A stretch of DNA of 64,000 nucleotides from Hyphomicrobiales bacterium (GTDB lineage: Bacteria > Pseudomonadota > Alphaproteobacteria > Rhizobiales > Rhizobiaceae): assembly GCA_900465685.1 (NCBI GenBank), contig UEGR01000003.1, positions 238,997 to 302,996 on the forward strand, written 5' to 3'. Every line of letters begins with the position of its first letter. The stretch's first letter is position 1. Both the position numbers and the translations under genes were made by a program. A model generated the notes under the pieces. It had not been told where the DNA came from and did not search any database. It worked only from the letters and a program-made list of their open reading frames with translations. This document shows, piece by piece, positions 1 through 8,457 of the stretch.

Positions 1-37
1 CGGTTCCACGATTCCGTTTTTACCGGAACCGCTCTAG
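1..37. repeat. Short palindromic repeat, family A (copy 1)
   Basis: An inverted repeat has arms CGGTTCC and GGAACCG around the core ACGATTCCGT and ends in CTCTAG. A near copy lies at 9909-9948. The element touches the stop codon of the ABC substrate-binding protein gene and may act as its transcript end. Such short palindromes are common in intergenic regions of Rhizobiales. The left edge is cut by the window. Confidence 0.6.
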
Positions 38-1074
38 ATCTTTGCCGCCTGCACAAAACGCGGGTCGAAAGTCTGCGCGAATGAAATGTCCGCGTTGGCA
101 AGCTCCGGATCGAGCGCTTTCAGCATTTCATAGAGGCTCTTGAAACCCTCTTCGGCAATCAGGCCCTTTTCGGAATACATGGCGCGGGATTTCTCGAAAC
201 CCGTCTTGTAAAGTTCGCGGTCGCCGAGCAGATATTCCTCCGGCACAGCGTCGGCCACGTCGTCTGCCGAAGCCTTGTGAATCCAGTCCAGCGATTTGGC
301 GAAAGCATTGACGACACGCTGCGTGGTGATCGGGTTCGCATCAATGAAGCTCTGCTGCACGTAAACCGTCGCAGCCGGATTGGTGCCGCCAAACAGCTGG
401 CGCGTGCCTTCTTCGGTGCGGGTGTCGATCAGCAAGGTGATATCGCCATCGACCTCGAGACGGGTGATGACCGGGTCGAGATGGACCAGAGCAGCGATTT
501 CGCCCTTCTTGATCGCTGCAACCGCGCTCGCACCGCCGCCAACGCCGATGATGGACGCGGCGTCTTCCGACAGACCGTTCTTCATCAATGCATATTGCAG
601 GAATAGCGAAGTCGAGGAGCCGGGCGCCGTGACGCCGACATTCTGGCCCTTCAGGTCAGCGATGGTCTTGATCTCGCCTGCGAGGTCCTTGCGCACGCCG
701 ATACAGATGCCCGGAAAACGTCCAAGCTCGCAGATTGCTTTGATGTCCTGGCCCTTGTTCTGCATACGGATCGTGTGCTCGTAGGCGCCGGTCACGACAT
801 CCACCGAACCGCCGATCAAGGCTTGCAGCGACTTTGCGCCGCCGCCAAAATCGTTGATGGTCGCTTTCAGGCCCTGTTCTTCAAAGAAGCCTTTGCGCTC
901 GGCAATCGTCAGCGGCAGGTAATAGAACAGCGGCTTGCCGCCGACACCGAACATCAGTTCGGGCTTTTCTGGTGTTGCCGATGCATCCTGCGCATAGGCA
1001 GGCAGGCGGGAAGCAATGCCAGCCAGCCCAAGAGCTGCAGCGCCCAGCAGGGCGTCTCTGCGACTAATCTTCAT
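34..1074 (-). CDS. NitT/TauT-family ABC transporter periplasmic substrate-binding protein
   Basis: This 346-residue exported solute-binding protein delivers a small ligand to the permease and ATPase encoded just upstream. The N-terminus carries a twin-arginine-like SRRDALLGAAALGLAG segment and a likely cleavage site after AYA near residue 28. The mature part has the NMT1/SsuA-like type II fold, with the family pattern of an early YYLPLTIAERKGFF segment and a central GGGASAVAAIKKGEIAAL segment. The start is supported by AGGAGG seven bases upstream. It is the last gene of a three-gene operon (ATPase, permease, binding protein). The ligand cannot be read from sequence. Sulfonates, thiamine precursors and aromatic acids are all bound by members of this family. 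Confidence 0.85.
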   Translation of the reverse strand: MKISRRDALLGAAALGLAGIASRLPAYAQDASATPEKPELMFGVGGKPLFYYLPLTIAERKGFFEEQGLKATINDFGGGAKSLQALIGGSVDVVTGAYEHTIRMQNKGQDIKAICELGRFPGICIGVRKDLAGEIKTIADLKGQNVGVTAPGSSTSLFLQYALMKNGLSEDAASIIGVGGGASAVAAIKKGEIAALVHLDPVITRLEVDGDITLLIDTRTEEGTRQLFGGTNPAATVYVQQSFIDANPITTQRVVNAFAKSLDWIHKASADDVADAVPEEYLLGDRELYKTGFEKSRAMYSEKGLIAEEGFKSLYEMLKALDPELANADISFAQTFDPRFVQAAKI

Positions 1075-1105
1075 GATTTTCCTCCTAGTAAGAATTCATG
1101 CGCCG

Positions 1106-1894
1106 TTATGCGTTGTGGGTTGCCGCTTTCGGACGCCAGACAAGCAAGCGTTCCTCGATGATGGTCACGCCCCAGTCGATGATCAGGACGAAGACGGTTA
1201 GTACCAGCATTCCGGCGAAAACGCCGGTTACGTCGAACACGCCTTCGGCTTGATGGATGAGATAGCCAAGACCGGCGGACGAACCGAGATATTCGCCCAC
1301 AACCGCGCCGACGACGGCAAAGCCGACGGCGGTGTGGAGGCTCGAGAACATCCACGACAAGGCTGATGGCAGATAGACATTCCGCAGCAATTGTCGCTCG
1401 TTCATACCGAGCATGCGGGCATTGGAAAGCACGGTCTGGTTCACTTCCTTCACGCCCTGATAGACATTGAAGAAGACGATGAAGAAGACCAGCGAGACGC
1501 CAAGCGCAACCTTGGACCAGATGCCGAGGCCGAGCCAGAGAGCGAAAATCGGCGCAAGAACAACGCGGGGCAGGGAGTTGGCGGCTTTCACATAGGGGTC
1601 GAAAACAGCTGCCAATATGGGCTTGCGCGCAAACCAGAAGCCGATCAAAACACCGGCAATCGAGCCGATGGCAAAGGCGAGCATGGCTTCAAGCAGTGTG
1701 ATGCCGAGGTGATACCAGATCGTGCCTTCGGCGAACCATTTATAGATGCGCAAGGCGACATCACCCGGCGCGGCAAAGAAGAACTTCGCTTTGGCGGGGT
1801 TGCCGAAAAGATGTGTGGCGGTGAAGACGTGCCACACGAGAACAATGGCGACAGCGACACTGAGCTGCGCCAGAAACAGCACGGGCTTTTTCAT
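1106..1894 (-). CDS. NitT/TauT-family ABC transporter permease
   Basis: This 262-residue inner-membrane permease has about six hydrophobic segments and belongs to the BPD_transp_1 family (SsuC/TauC type). An EAMLAFAIGS segment precedes the transport core, and the cytoplasmic coupling loop includes NARMLGMNERQLLRNVYLPSALS, which resembles the EAA motif that contacts the ATPase. Its ATG overlaps the stop of the ATPase gene by four bases (ATGA), a sign of translational coupling. The substrate is the one bound by the downstream solute-binding protein and is not identified. Confidence 0.85.
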   Translation of the reverse strand: MKKPVLFLAQLSVAVAIVLVWHVFTATHLFGNPAKAKFFFAAPGDVALRIYKWFAEGTIWYHLGITLLEAMLAFAIGSIAGVLIGFWFARKPILAAVFDPYVKAANSLPRVVLAPIFALWLGLGIWSKVALGVSLVFFIVFFNVYQGVKEVNQTVLSNARMLGMNERQLLRNVYLPSALSWMFSSLHTAVGFAVVGAVVGEYLGSSAGLGYLIHQAEGVFDVTGVFAGMLVLTVFVLIIDWGVTIIEERLLVWRPKAATHNA

Positions 1895-2736
1895 GCGCGT
1901 TCTCCGCTTGTCTGCTGGTAGCCTTTGAGGACTTCTTCCTTCAGCGCGCCCCAGATTTCACGGTGAATTTCGTGGAACTGGTTGTCGAGGCGAATTTCGG
2001 AGATTTCGCGTGGGCGTTCGAGCGGAATGCGATATTCTGCCATGATGCGGGCGCGTGGGCCAGCCGACATGATGACGACGCGGTCGGCAAGAGCGATAGC
2101 TTCTTCCAGATCATGCGTGACGAACATGACCGCTTTCTTGTCCTGCGACCATAGATCAAGCAGCAAGTCGCCCATGATGACGCGGGTTTGCGCATCGAGC
2201 GGACCGAATGGCTCATCCATCAGCAGATATTTCGGGTTGCGGATCAGCACCTGCGCCAGGCCGACGCGCTTGCGCTGGCCGCCGGAAAGCATATGCGGAT
2301 AACGGTCGCCGAAGCTCGAAAGCCCGACGCGGGCAAGCCATTCCTGAGCCTGCCTGCGGGCCTCGGCCTTGGCCGTGCCGGCGATTTCAAGGCCGATGGC
2401 GACATTGTCGAGAACGGTCTTCCAGGGCATCAATGCATCCTGCTGGAAGAGATAACCCGCCTTGCGATTAAGCCCTTGCAGGCGCTGGCCGTTGATCTCG
2501 ACGATGCCTTGCGCAGGCGTCAGAAGACCAGCAACCGCGTTCAGCAGAGTGGATTTTCCGCATCCGGTCGGCCCGACAATGGCGACGAATTCGTTTTCCG
2601 CGACCTTGAGATTGCTTTCGGCAACCGCATCAAAGCGACCGCCATCGGCCAGCTTGAACGATATCTGCACATTCTTCAGCTCGATGGCCGTCGTATCGGG
2701 TTCGCTCGATTGGGCGAGCTTCACTTGGGCGTTCAT
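1891..2736 (-). CDS. NitT/TauT-family ABC transporter ATP-binding protein
   Basis: This 281-residue cytoplasmic ATPase powers the importer encoded downstream. It has Walker A GPTGCGKST, a Q-loop with LFQQDALMPWKT, the signature LSGGQRKRVGLAQ, Walker B YLLMDEPFGPLD and the switch His in VTHD. This matches SsuB/TauB-type ATPases. A longer reading frame begins 14 codons earlier, but ATG at 2736 is chosen because GAGGAGA sits directly upstream and the extra residues are not family-like. It is the first gene of the operon. The intergenic region to the divergent TetR gene presumably holds its promoter. Confidence 0.87.
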   Translation of the reverse strand: MNAQVKLAQSSEPDTTAIELKNVQISFKLADGGRFDAVAESNLKVAENEFVAIVGPTGCGKSTLLNAVAGLLTPAQGIVEINGQRLQGLNRKAGYLFQQDALMPWKTVLDNVAIGLEIAGTAKAEARRQAQEWLARVGLSSFGDRYPHMLSGGQRKRVGLAQVLIRNPKYLLMDEPFGPLDAQTRVIMGDLLLDLWSQDKKAVMFVTHDLEEAIALADRVVIMSAGPRARIMAEYRIPLERPREISEIRLDNQFHEIHREIWGALKEEVLKGYQQTSGERA

Positions 2737-3077
2737 CGTCTTCTCTCCTCGGGAAGCCGACGAGGCGCCTTGCCGCAATATTGCATATAATCACTCCTCC
2801 GAAGGCGCAGCTTCAACGATGGGGGTTGAGCAAGACGGCCTGAAAAGGGGTGGCCTTGCATGTCGCGAATGAAGCGCGCAAACGTTCAATTCAGCCTTTC
2901 CTATACCGGGCATGCAACAAGGCGCAATGGAAAGCTGCTCGCGCTTTGCATTATATCTACATAATTAAGTCTATACGAAATAATATTGCTGTTTGGCAAT
3001 GTGCCGCAAATTGGCTGCTGTACAAAAGGTCAAGCCATCGGTTTTGTCTTAATTGCATGCTGTCCGGCTGCTCACGC
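2737..3077. other. Intergenic region between ABC importer operon and TetR gene
   Basis: About 340 bases separate the divergent operons. The stretch 2940-3000 is AT-rich and could hold promoter elements, but I see no strong -35/-10 pair for the leftward operon and no riboswitch fold. The short open frames here have no Shine-Dalgarno support and look like chance. Confidence 0.5.
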
Positions 3078-3127
3078 TTGCCCCTCGCGGCGCTATGCGC
3101 CTATATAACAGACCAGTTCGTACATTT
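3078..3127 (+). promoter_or_regulatory. Promoter and candidate operator of the TetR gene
   Basis: A -35-like TTGCCC at 3078-3083 and a -10-like TATATA at 3102-3107 are 18 bases apart. The 13-mer AGTTCGTACATTT at 3115-3127 lies at the expected transcription start. The identical 13-mer occurs at 4021-4033 ahead of the dehydrogenase gene, and its core AAATGTACG occurs inverted at 3875-3883. Placement over the start site suggests autorepression. Binding by this TetR protein is inference. Confidence 0.55.
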
Positions 3128-3149
3128 CTAAAACAGCCTAACGATTATA

Positions 3150-3803
3150 ATGGACAGCGCAGTGGAGCTTGCACAGGCCCGCGCGGGACGGAAAAACGAT
3201 CCCGACAGCACCAAGGAAAACATCCTCGAAGTCGCGACGGAGGAATTCGTTCATTCGGGATTTTCGGGTGCGCGTGTCGATACGATTGCCGAAAAGACCA
3301 AGACGTCCAAGCGGATGCTCTATTATTACTTCGACAGCAAGGAAGGCCTCTATCTGGCCGTTCTGGAGCGCGCTTATGCCAAGATCAGGGCGCTGGAAAA
3401 CCGCCTTCAGCTTCAGGACTTCGAGCCGGAAGAGGCGATGCGCCGATTGATCGAAGCCACATTTGATCACGATGATGCCAATCCCGATTTCGTTCAGCTG
3501 GTTTGCATCGAAAATATCCATCGCGCCGAACACCTGAAAAATTCCAGCATTTTCCAGCGCACCAATTCCGGCGTGATCGGGATCATTGCGGGAATTCTGG
3601 CGCGCGGTGAAGCAAGCGGTGTGTTTACCCGCAAGGTCGATCCGGTTGACCTGCATCAGATGATCAGCGCCGCCTGCTTTTTCCGGGTTGCCAACCGGCA
3701 TACATTCGGCGCGCTTTTCGATCGGGATTTGATGGCCGATGAGTGCCGGACACGACATCGCAAACTGATCGCGGATATGATCCTGGCATACCTGAAATCG
3801 TGA
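3150..3803 (+). CDS. TetR/AcrR-family transcriptional regulator
   Basis: This 217-residue DNA-binding repressor has an N-terminal TetR helix-turn-helix at about residues 20-70 (ILEVATEEFVHSGFSGARVDTIAEKT, then SKRMLYYYFDSKEGLY). The C-terminal ligand domain ends in a segment resembling the TetR_C family of aromatic-compound regulators. It lies just upstream of, and on the same strand as, a shikimate/quinate dehydrogenase-like gene and shares a 13-base promoter motif with it. It therefore probably controls both itself and that gene in response to a hydroaromatic or related ligand, which is inferred from context. Confidence 0.85.
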   Translation: MDSAVELAQARAGRKNDPDSTKENILEVATEEFVHSGFSGARVDTIAEKTKTSKRMLYYYFDSKEGLYLAVLERAYAKIRALENRLQLQDFEPEEAMRRLIEATFDHDDANPDFVQLVCIENIHRAEHLKNSSIFQRTNSGVIGIIAGILARGEASGVFTRKVDPVDLHQMISAACFFRVANRHTFGALFDRDLMADECRTRHRKLIADMILAYLKS

Positions 3804-3867
3804 GTGTCTGATCCAAAAGTCGCCATGCCGGTCTGCAAATGGCAATTTCTGTGCTTACCTAGGCTCA

Positions 3868-3883
3868 CGTACCCAAATGTACG
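3868..3883. promoter_or_regulatory. Inverted repeat CGTAC-N6-GTACG, third copy of the TetR-site core
   Basis: CGTAC at 3868-3872 and GTACG at 3879-3883 form a perfect inverted repeat. The right half, AAATGTACG, is the reverse complement of the CGTACATTT core found at 3119-3127 and 4025-4033. It lies between the two genes that carry those sites and may be an auxiliary operator. Confidence 0.45.
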
Positions 3884-4005
3884 CTCCGTTCCGGTTCTCG
3901 AAATCACCATTTTCGCCACGGCTGCCGCTTTTTGATTCAGACACTACGTGCCCTTGGCGTTGCATTCATTTCCGTGCGCTTTGCAAAAATAGTCGTCATG
4001 CCAGA

Positions 4006-4033
4006 TTGACCTGACTAACTAGTTCGTACATTT
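4006..4033 (+). promoter_or_regulatory. Candidate promoter/operator of the shikimate/quinate dehydrogenase gene
   Basis: TTGACC at 4006-4011 is a good -35. The -10 (CATTTT, 4029-4034) is weak and overlaps the 13-mer AGTTCGTACATTT at 4021-4033, which is identical to the motif at the TetR gene start site. A repressor bound here would cover the -10 region. Confidence 0.45.
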
Positions 4034-4094
4034 TCTCCATAAAGAAACCTGCTGTGCGAAAATGGCGGGACGATAGGGGTGGAGTTTAAATTCC

Positions 4095-4967
4095 GTGACG
4101 GAAACAGTGACGCGGTCGGTTCGCGTAGGCTTGATTGGCAGCGGCATTGGCGCCTCTCGCACTCCAGCCATGCATATGCACGAAGGACGCTTGAACGGCA
4201 TCGATTACCGCTATGATCGGCTTGATCTGTCAGTGCTGGGCGTAGGCGTGGAAGCGCTGCCTCAACTCATGGATCAGGCAGAGAAAGGCGGCTTTGCCGG
4301 GTTAAACGTCACCTATCCCTGCAAACAGGCAGCGATTCAGTTTGTCGATGAATTGTCGCCGGATGCGGCGGCACTTGGTTCGATCAATACGGTAACATTC
4401 AAAAATGGCCGCAGGACGGGCTACAACACCGACTGGTGGGGTTTTGCGCAAGGCTTCCGCCGCGCTTTGCCTGACGCCCGGATCGACAATGTTGTGCTGA
4501 TCGGTGCAGGCGGGGCGGGAGTGGCAGTTGCGCATGCACTGGCGACGATGGGTGCGCGAACCGTTCAGGTTTTCGATCTGGATGCTGCCCGAACCGAAGC
4601 TCTGATCGCGCAACTTGCACCAAGGCACGATGCCTGTCGGTTTGAACGGGGCGAGGATATTGCCGCCGCGTTGGAGGCTGCTGACGGATTGGCTCATGCC
4701 ACGCCGACCGGAATGGCCAAGCATCCCGGCGTGCCGCTGGATACGAGCCTTCTGATGCCCCGGCATTGGGTGGCGGATATCGTTTATTTCCCGCTTCAGA
4801 CCCAGCTTCTTCTCGAAGCGGCAAAGCGTGGATGCGGTGTCGTCAATGGCGGTGGTATGGCTGTCTTTCAGGCCGTCGGCGCGTTCGAATTGTTCACGGG
4901 TGTGACACCAAAAGTCGACCGCATGATCGAGCATTTCAGCTCTCTTGGCGAAGGCGGCGGCATTTAA
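4095..4967 (+). CDS. Shikimate/quinate 5-dehydrogenase-like protein
   Basis: This 290-residue cytoplasmic NAD(P)-dependent dehydrogenase is of the AroE/YdiB family. The substrate-binding N-domain shows SRTPAMH (about 21-27) and NVTYPCKQ with the catalytic Lys (about 74). The family motif NTDWWGF follows at about 115, then the Rossmann loop GAGGAGVA at about 138 and NGGGMAVFQA near the C-terminus. NTDWWGF replaces the usual NTDGxGF, as in quinate-type or AroE-like2 members. Start is GTG with GGGGTGGAG upstream. Because it is next to a dedicated TetR regulator, a catabolic role in quinate/shikimate use is likelier than the housekeeping aroE role. This is inferred from context only. Confidence 0.8.
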   Translation: MTETVTRSVRVGLIGSGIGASRTPAMHMHEGRLNGIDYRYDRLDLSVLGVGVEALPQLMDQAEKGGFAGLNVTYPCKQAAIQFVDELSPDAAALGSINTVTFKNGRRTGYNTDWWGFAQGFRRALPDARIDNVVLIGAGGAGVAVAHALATMGARTVQVFDLDAARTEALIAQLAPRHDACRFERGEDIAAALEAADGLAHATPTGMAKHPGVPLDTSLLMPRHWVADIVYFPLQTQLLLEAAKRGCGVVNGGGMAVFQAVGAFELFTGVTPKVDRMIEHFSSLGEGGGI

Positions 4968-4968
4968 A

Positions 4969-4995
4969 AAACGGCCCGCATGAAGCGGACCGTTT
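4969..4995 (+). terminator. Terminator-like hairpin after the dehydrogenase gene
   Basis: An imperfect stem AAACGG-c-CCGC pairs with GCGG-a-CCGTTT around the loop ATGAA, starting two bases after the stop codon. The T-run is short, so strength is uncertain. Confidence 0.5.
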
Positions 4996-5019
4996 CTGCT
5001 TGGGGGGGGAGAATAGGGT

Positions 5020-6354
5020 TTACTCCGCAGGCTCCAGTTGTGGCACCGCGTCGGTGATGACCGGTGCGCCAGCCAGTGCGGCTGCAAGCTTGTCCTGATC
5101 CAGCTCGTTTTCCCAGCGTGCGACGACGATGGTGGCGACGGCATTGCCAACGAGGTTGGTCAGTGCGCGGCATTCCGACATGAACCGGTCGATGCCGAGA
5201 ATGAGCGCCATGCCCGCAACGGGAACCGACGGAACGACGGACAAGGTTGCCGCCAGCGTGATGAAGCCAGCACCGGTAATGCCTGCGGCGCCCTTGGAGC
5301 TGAGCATCGCCACCAGCAGCAGCAGGATCTGGTCGCTCAACGACAGCGGAATGTCCGTCGCCTGCGCGATGAAGAGGGCAGCCAGCGTCATATAGATGTT
5401 GGTGCCGTCCAGATTGAACGAATAGCCGGTTGGAATGACGAGGCCGACGACCGAGCGCTTGCAGCCGGCGCGTTCCATCTTGTTCATCAGTGCTGGCAGG
5501 GCTGCTTCCGACGAGGAGGTGCCGAGCACCAGCAACAGCTCTTCCTTGATGTAACGGATCAGGGCCAGAATGGAGAAGCCGTTATAGCGCGCCACGGCAC
5601 CCAGAACCACGAGTACGAAAAGCAGCGAGGTCAGGTAGAAAGTGCCGATCAGCATGGCGAGATTGGCAATGGAGCCAATGCCATATTTGCCGATGGTGAA
5701 AGCCATCGCGCCGAAAGCACCGATTGGGGCAGCCTTCATCAGGATCGACACCAGCTTGAAAACCGGTGCGGTGAGGACATGCAGGAAGTCGGTGACAGGC
5801 TTGCCGCGATCGCCAACGAGGGCGAGGGAAATACCGAACAGGACCGAGAAGAACAGAACCTGGAGAATGTCACCCTCGGCAAAGGCGCCCACAATCGTCG
5901 TCGGGATGATGTTGCTGAGGAAGCCGGTAATGCTCTGCTCATGCGCCTTGGTGGCGTAATCCGCGACGGCCTTGGGGTCGAGAGAGGCCGGGTCGATATG
6001 CATGCCAGCGCCCGGCTGCACGACATTGGCCACGATGAGGCCAACAATTAGCGCGAGCGTGGAGAAGGTGAGGAAGTAGATCATCGCCTTGCCGGCAACG
6101 CGACCGACCTTCTTCATGTCGGTCATTCCGGCAATGCCGGTTGCGACCGTCAGGAAGATGACGGGGGCGATGATCATCTTCACCAGCTTGATGAAGGCAT
6201 CGCCGAGTGGCTTTAGCTGCGTGCCAAGCTCTGGATAGAAATGGCCGAGCAGAATACCGGCGGCAATCGCAACCAGTACCTGAAAATAGAGATGCCGATA
6301 AAGCGGGATGCGGCCGCGCGGTTCATCCGCGGTGCCTGTCGGAACTGCAATCAT
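5020..6354 (-). CDS. dctA: C4-dicarboxylate transport protein DctA
   Basis: This 444-residue inner-membrane proton or sodium symporter imports succinate, fumarate and malate (DAACS family). About eight hydrophobic helices and two hairpin loops are recognisable: the serine-rich [11 protein letters not shown], the NLDGTNIYM segment and the [13 protein letters not shown] loop are family hallmarks. GGAGGACACA precedes the ATG. It is divergent from dctB-dctD and has a textbook sigma-54 promoter with DctD-type palindromes upstream, the classic rhizobial arrangement. Expression is therefore expected to follow external dicarboxylates. Confidence 0.96.
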   Translation of the reverse strand: MIAVPTGTADEPRGRIPLYRHLYFQVLVAIAAGILLGHFYPELGTQLKPLGDAFIKLVKMIIAPVIFLTVATGIAGMTDMKKVGRVAGKAMIYFLTFSTLALIVGLIVANVVQPGAGMHIDPASLDPKAVADYATKAHEQSITGFLSNIIPTTIVGAFAEGDILQVLFFSVLFGISLALVGDRGKPVTDFLHVLTAPVFKLVSILMKAAPIGAFGAMAFTIGKYGIGSIANLAMLIGTFYLTSLLFVLVVLGAVARYNGFSILALIRYIKEELLLVLGTSSSEAALPALMNKMERAGCKRSVVGLVIPTGYSFNLDGTNIYMTLAALFIAQATDIPLSLSDQILLLLVAMLSSKGAAGITGAGFITLAATLSVVPSVPVAGMALILGIDRFMSECRALTNLVGNAVATIVVARWENELDQDKLAAALAGAPVITDAVPQLEPAE

Positions 6355-6450
6355 TGTGTCCTCCGTTTGGCTCAGTCTGGATACTGTCCAGCCTCCCGAG
6401 CCTTTCAGTCTGGGATTTCAACGGCCTCGACCGCTGTTGGAGGTTCTATT

Positions 6451-6466
6451 TGCAATGTCCGTGCCA
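6451..6466 (-). promoter_or_regulatory. Sigma-54 promoter of dctA
   Basis: Read on the minus strand the site is TGGCACGGACATTGCA, an exact match to the -24/-12 consensus TGGCACG-N4-TTGCA. It predicts a start near 6439 and an 85-base leader before dctA. The activator is presumably DctD, encoded by the divergent operon. Confidence 0.9.
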
Positions 6467-6540
6467 GTTTGTGCGGTATCAATTATCCTATTGAATAATA
6501 TGCATATTATTAGAAATGCAGTGTTGAGCTTACCCAATAC

Positions 6541-6592
6541 TGTGCGAACTTTTACACATTCCCCTTTTCTATTTGTGCGAAATATCGCACAA
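6541..6592. promoter_or_regulatory. Paired DctD upstream activating sequences
   Basis: The site at 6573-6592 is a perfect palindrome with arms TTGTGCGA and TCGCACAA around AATA. A second, imperfect copy (TGTGCGAA-CT-TTTACACA) is at 6541-6558. Tandem high- and low-affinity DctD sites upstream of dctA are known from rhizobia. The strong site ends only eight bases before the dctB ATG, so DctD binding may also affect dctBD expression. Confidence 0.8.
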
Positions 6593-6600
6593 TAATTTTG

Positions 6601-8457
6601 ATGAACAAGCTTTTGCCGCCTATCATTGACGAAGCAGCTCTTCGGGCCTCCAATCGCCGGGCCTGGGCTCTGTTTGCGCTTATATGCGCTATGTTCTTCG
6701 CGCTTGCATTCTGGCTGGTCGGCAACACCGCGCATGAGCGGGCCGTCGTGGCTTTGAGCGAACAGGCGCGCATCGATGCCAATCTCAACACGGCGCTGCT
6801 ACGCGCTGTCCTCGACAAGCAACGCGCTCTGTCGCTTGTCCTGTCGAAGGATCAGGAACTGGCATCGGCGCTTCAGGACAAGACGGTTACGACCATCGCT
6901 CCCGCGAACCGGAAACTGGAAACGCTAGCGGAGGGCACGCAGGCGGCGGTGATCTATCTGGTGGGTATGGATGGGATCGCGATTACGGCCAGCAACTGGC
7001 GCGGACCGGTCAGTTTCGTCGGCAATGATTACAAGTTCCGGCCCTATTTCCAGCAAGCCCTGATCAATGGCGGCGAGGAATATTTCGCGCTCGGCAATGT
7101 GAGTTTTCGCCCGGGCCTTTACATCTCGCGGCGCGTTGATGGCCCCAATGGGCCGCTTGGTGTCATCGTCGTCAAACTGGAATTCGACGATCTGGAACAG
7201 GATTGGCGCAATGCGGGCCGCCCCACTTTCGTGACAGACGAGCGCAACATCGTGCTCATAACCAGTCTGCCGTCATGGCGTTTCATGACCATCGGTCGGA
7301 TCGGTCCGGAACAATCGCAGTCCATTCGCGACAGCCTGCAATTTGGCGATGTTTCGTTGCAATCTCTGCCGTTGTCCATGACGCCGGTGGGCGAGGGCGA
7401 TGTGCTGTTGATGAATGCACAACTACCGGGCGAGGGGCGCAGCACGCAGTTTCTGGCCATACATTCCGCGGTGTCGTCCACGCCCTGGCAGATGTACAGC
7501 ATGGCCCCGACAAAACCGCAGATTCCCGGCGCGGTGCGCGAGGCGCGCCTGATAGCCTTCATCATTCTGGCGGCTATTGCGACAATCGCCGGGCTGCTGC
7601 TGCGCAGGCGGCAGAAGGTCGTGGCGCGCATTGCCGCCGCCGGGCGTACGCAACTGGAGCTGGAACAGCGCGTCGAGGAACGCACCCGCGATCTCAGTCT
7701 GGCACGAGATCGCCTCGAAGCGGAGATCAGCGATCACCATCGCACGGAATCCATGTTGCAGGGGGTGCAGCAGGATCTGGTTCACGCCAACCGTCTGGCC
7801 ATTATGGGGCAGGTTGCAGCGGGCGTCGCGCACGAAATCAACCAGCCTGTCGCGACGATACGGGCCTATGCGGACAATGCGAAAACCTTCATCACGCGAA
7901 GCCAGCTGGATGCCGCGACCGAAAATCTTGACGAAATTGCCGCACTGACCGACCGCATCGGCACCATTACCGGCGACCTCAAGGCTCTTGCCCGCAAGGG
8001 GCGATCACCTTCCGAGCCGACACCGCTCAGCCAGGTCATAACGGGTGCGCTCGTGCTGCTGCGCAGCCGTTTTTCCGGGCGTATGGATCAGCTCGATATT
8101 GAGTTGCCGCCGCCCGATCTGCGCGTCGTCGGGCATTCCCTTCGACTGGAACAGGTTCTCATCAACCTGTTTCAGAACGCGCTGGAAGCGGTGGAAGTCA
8201 AAGGCAATGAAGGCCGTATCGAAGTGCGTGCCACAGAAAAGAGCGAGACGGTGCTGGTCACCGTATCGGATAACGGGCCGGGCATGCCGCAACATATTCG
8301 CGACAACCTGTTTTCGCCCTTCAACACGTCGAAGGAAAAAGGCCTTGGTCTCGGTCTGGTGATCGTCAAGGAAATCGTCACCGATTATGGCGGGACCATA
8401 TCTGCGGAAAGCAGTGTCGAAGGCACCGTATTCCGCGTCGAATTGAGAAAAGCATGA
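6601..8457 (+). CDS. dctB: C4-dicarboxylate sensor histidine kinase DctB
   Basis: This 618-residue membrane sensor kinase detects external dicarboxylates and phosphorylates DctD. Membrane segments lie at about residues 20-42 and 315-335 and flank a periplasmic double-PAS-like sensor domain. A coiled-coil linker of about residues 345-395 follows. The phosphoacceptor His is in [18 protein letters not shown] (about 410). ATPase boxes are [15 protein letters not shown] (about 556) and [12 protein letters not shown] (about 580). A TTG lies one codon upstream of the ATG, and no good Shine-Dalgarno is visible for either. The gene overlaps dctD by four bases (ATGA). Confidence 0.93.
   Translation: MNKLLPPIIDEAALRASNRRAWALFALICAMFFALAFWLVGNTAHERAVVALSEQARIDANLNTALLRAVLDKQRALSLVLSKDQELASALQDKTVTTIAPANRKLETLAEGTQAAVIYLVGMDGIAITASNWRGPVSFVGNDYKFRPYFQQALINGGEEYFALGNVSFRPGLYISRRVDGPNGPLGVIVVKLEFDDLEQDWRNAGRPTFVTDERNIVLITSLPSWRFMTIGRIGPEQSQSIRDSLQFGDVSLQSLPLSMTPVGEGDVLLMNAQLPGEGRSTQFLAIHSAVSSTPWQMYSMAPTKPQIPGAVREARLIAFIILAAIATIAGLLLRRRQKVVARIAAAGRTQLELEQRVEERTRDLSLARDRLEAEISDHHRTESMLQGVQQDLVHANRLAIMGQVAAGVAHEINQPVATIRAYADNAKTFITRSQLDAATENLDEIAALTDRIGTITGDLKALARKGRSPSEPTPLSQVITGALVLLRSRFSGRMDQLDIELPPPDLRVVGHSLRLEQVLINLFQNALEAVEVKGNEGRIEVRATEKSETVLVTVSDNGPGMPQHIRDNLFSPFNTSKEKGLGLGLVIVKEIVTDYGGTISAESSVEGTVFRVELRKA

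Noticed and set aside
2737-3149. Possible TPP or other riboswitch ahead of the first NitT/TauT importer
   Set aside because: NMT1-like importers can be thiamine-linked, but I find no THI-box core in this interval on either strand.
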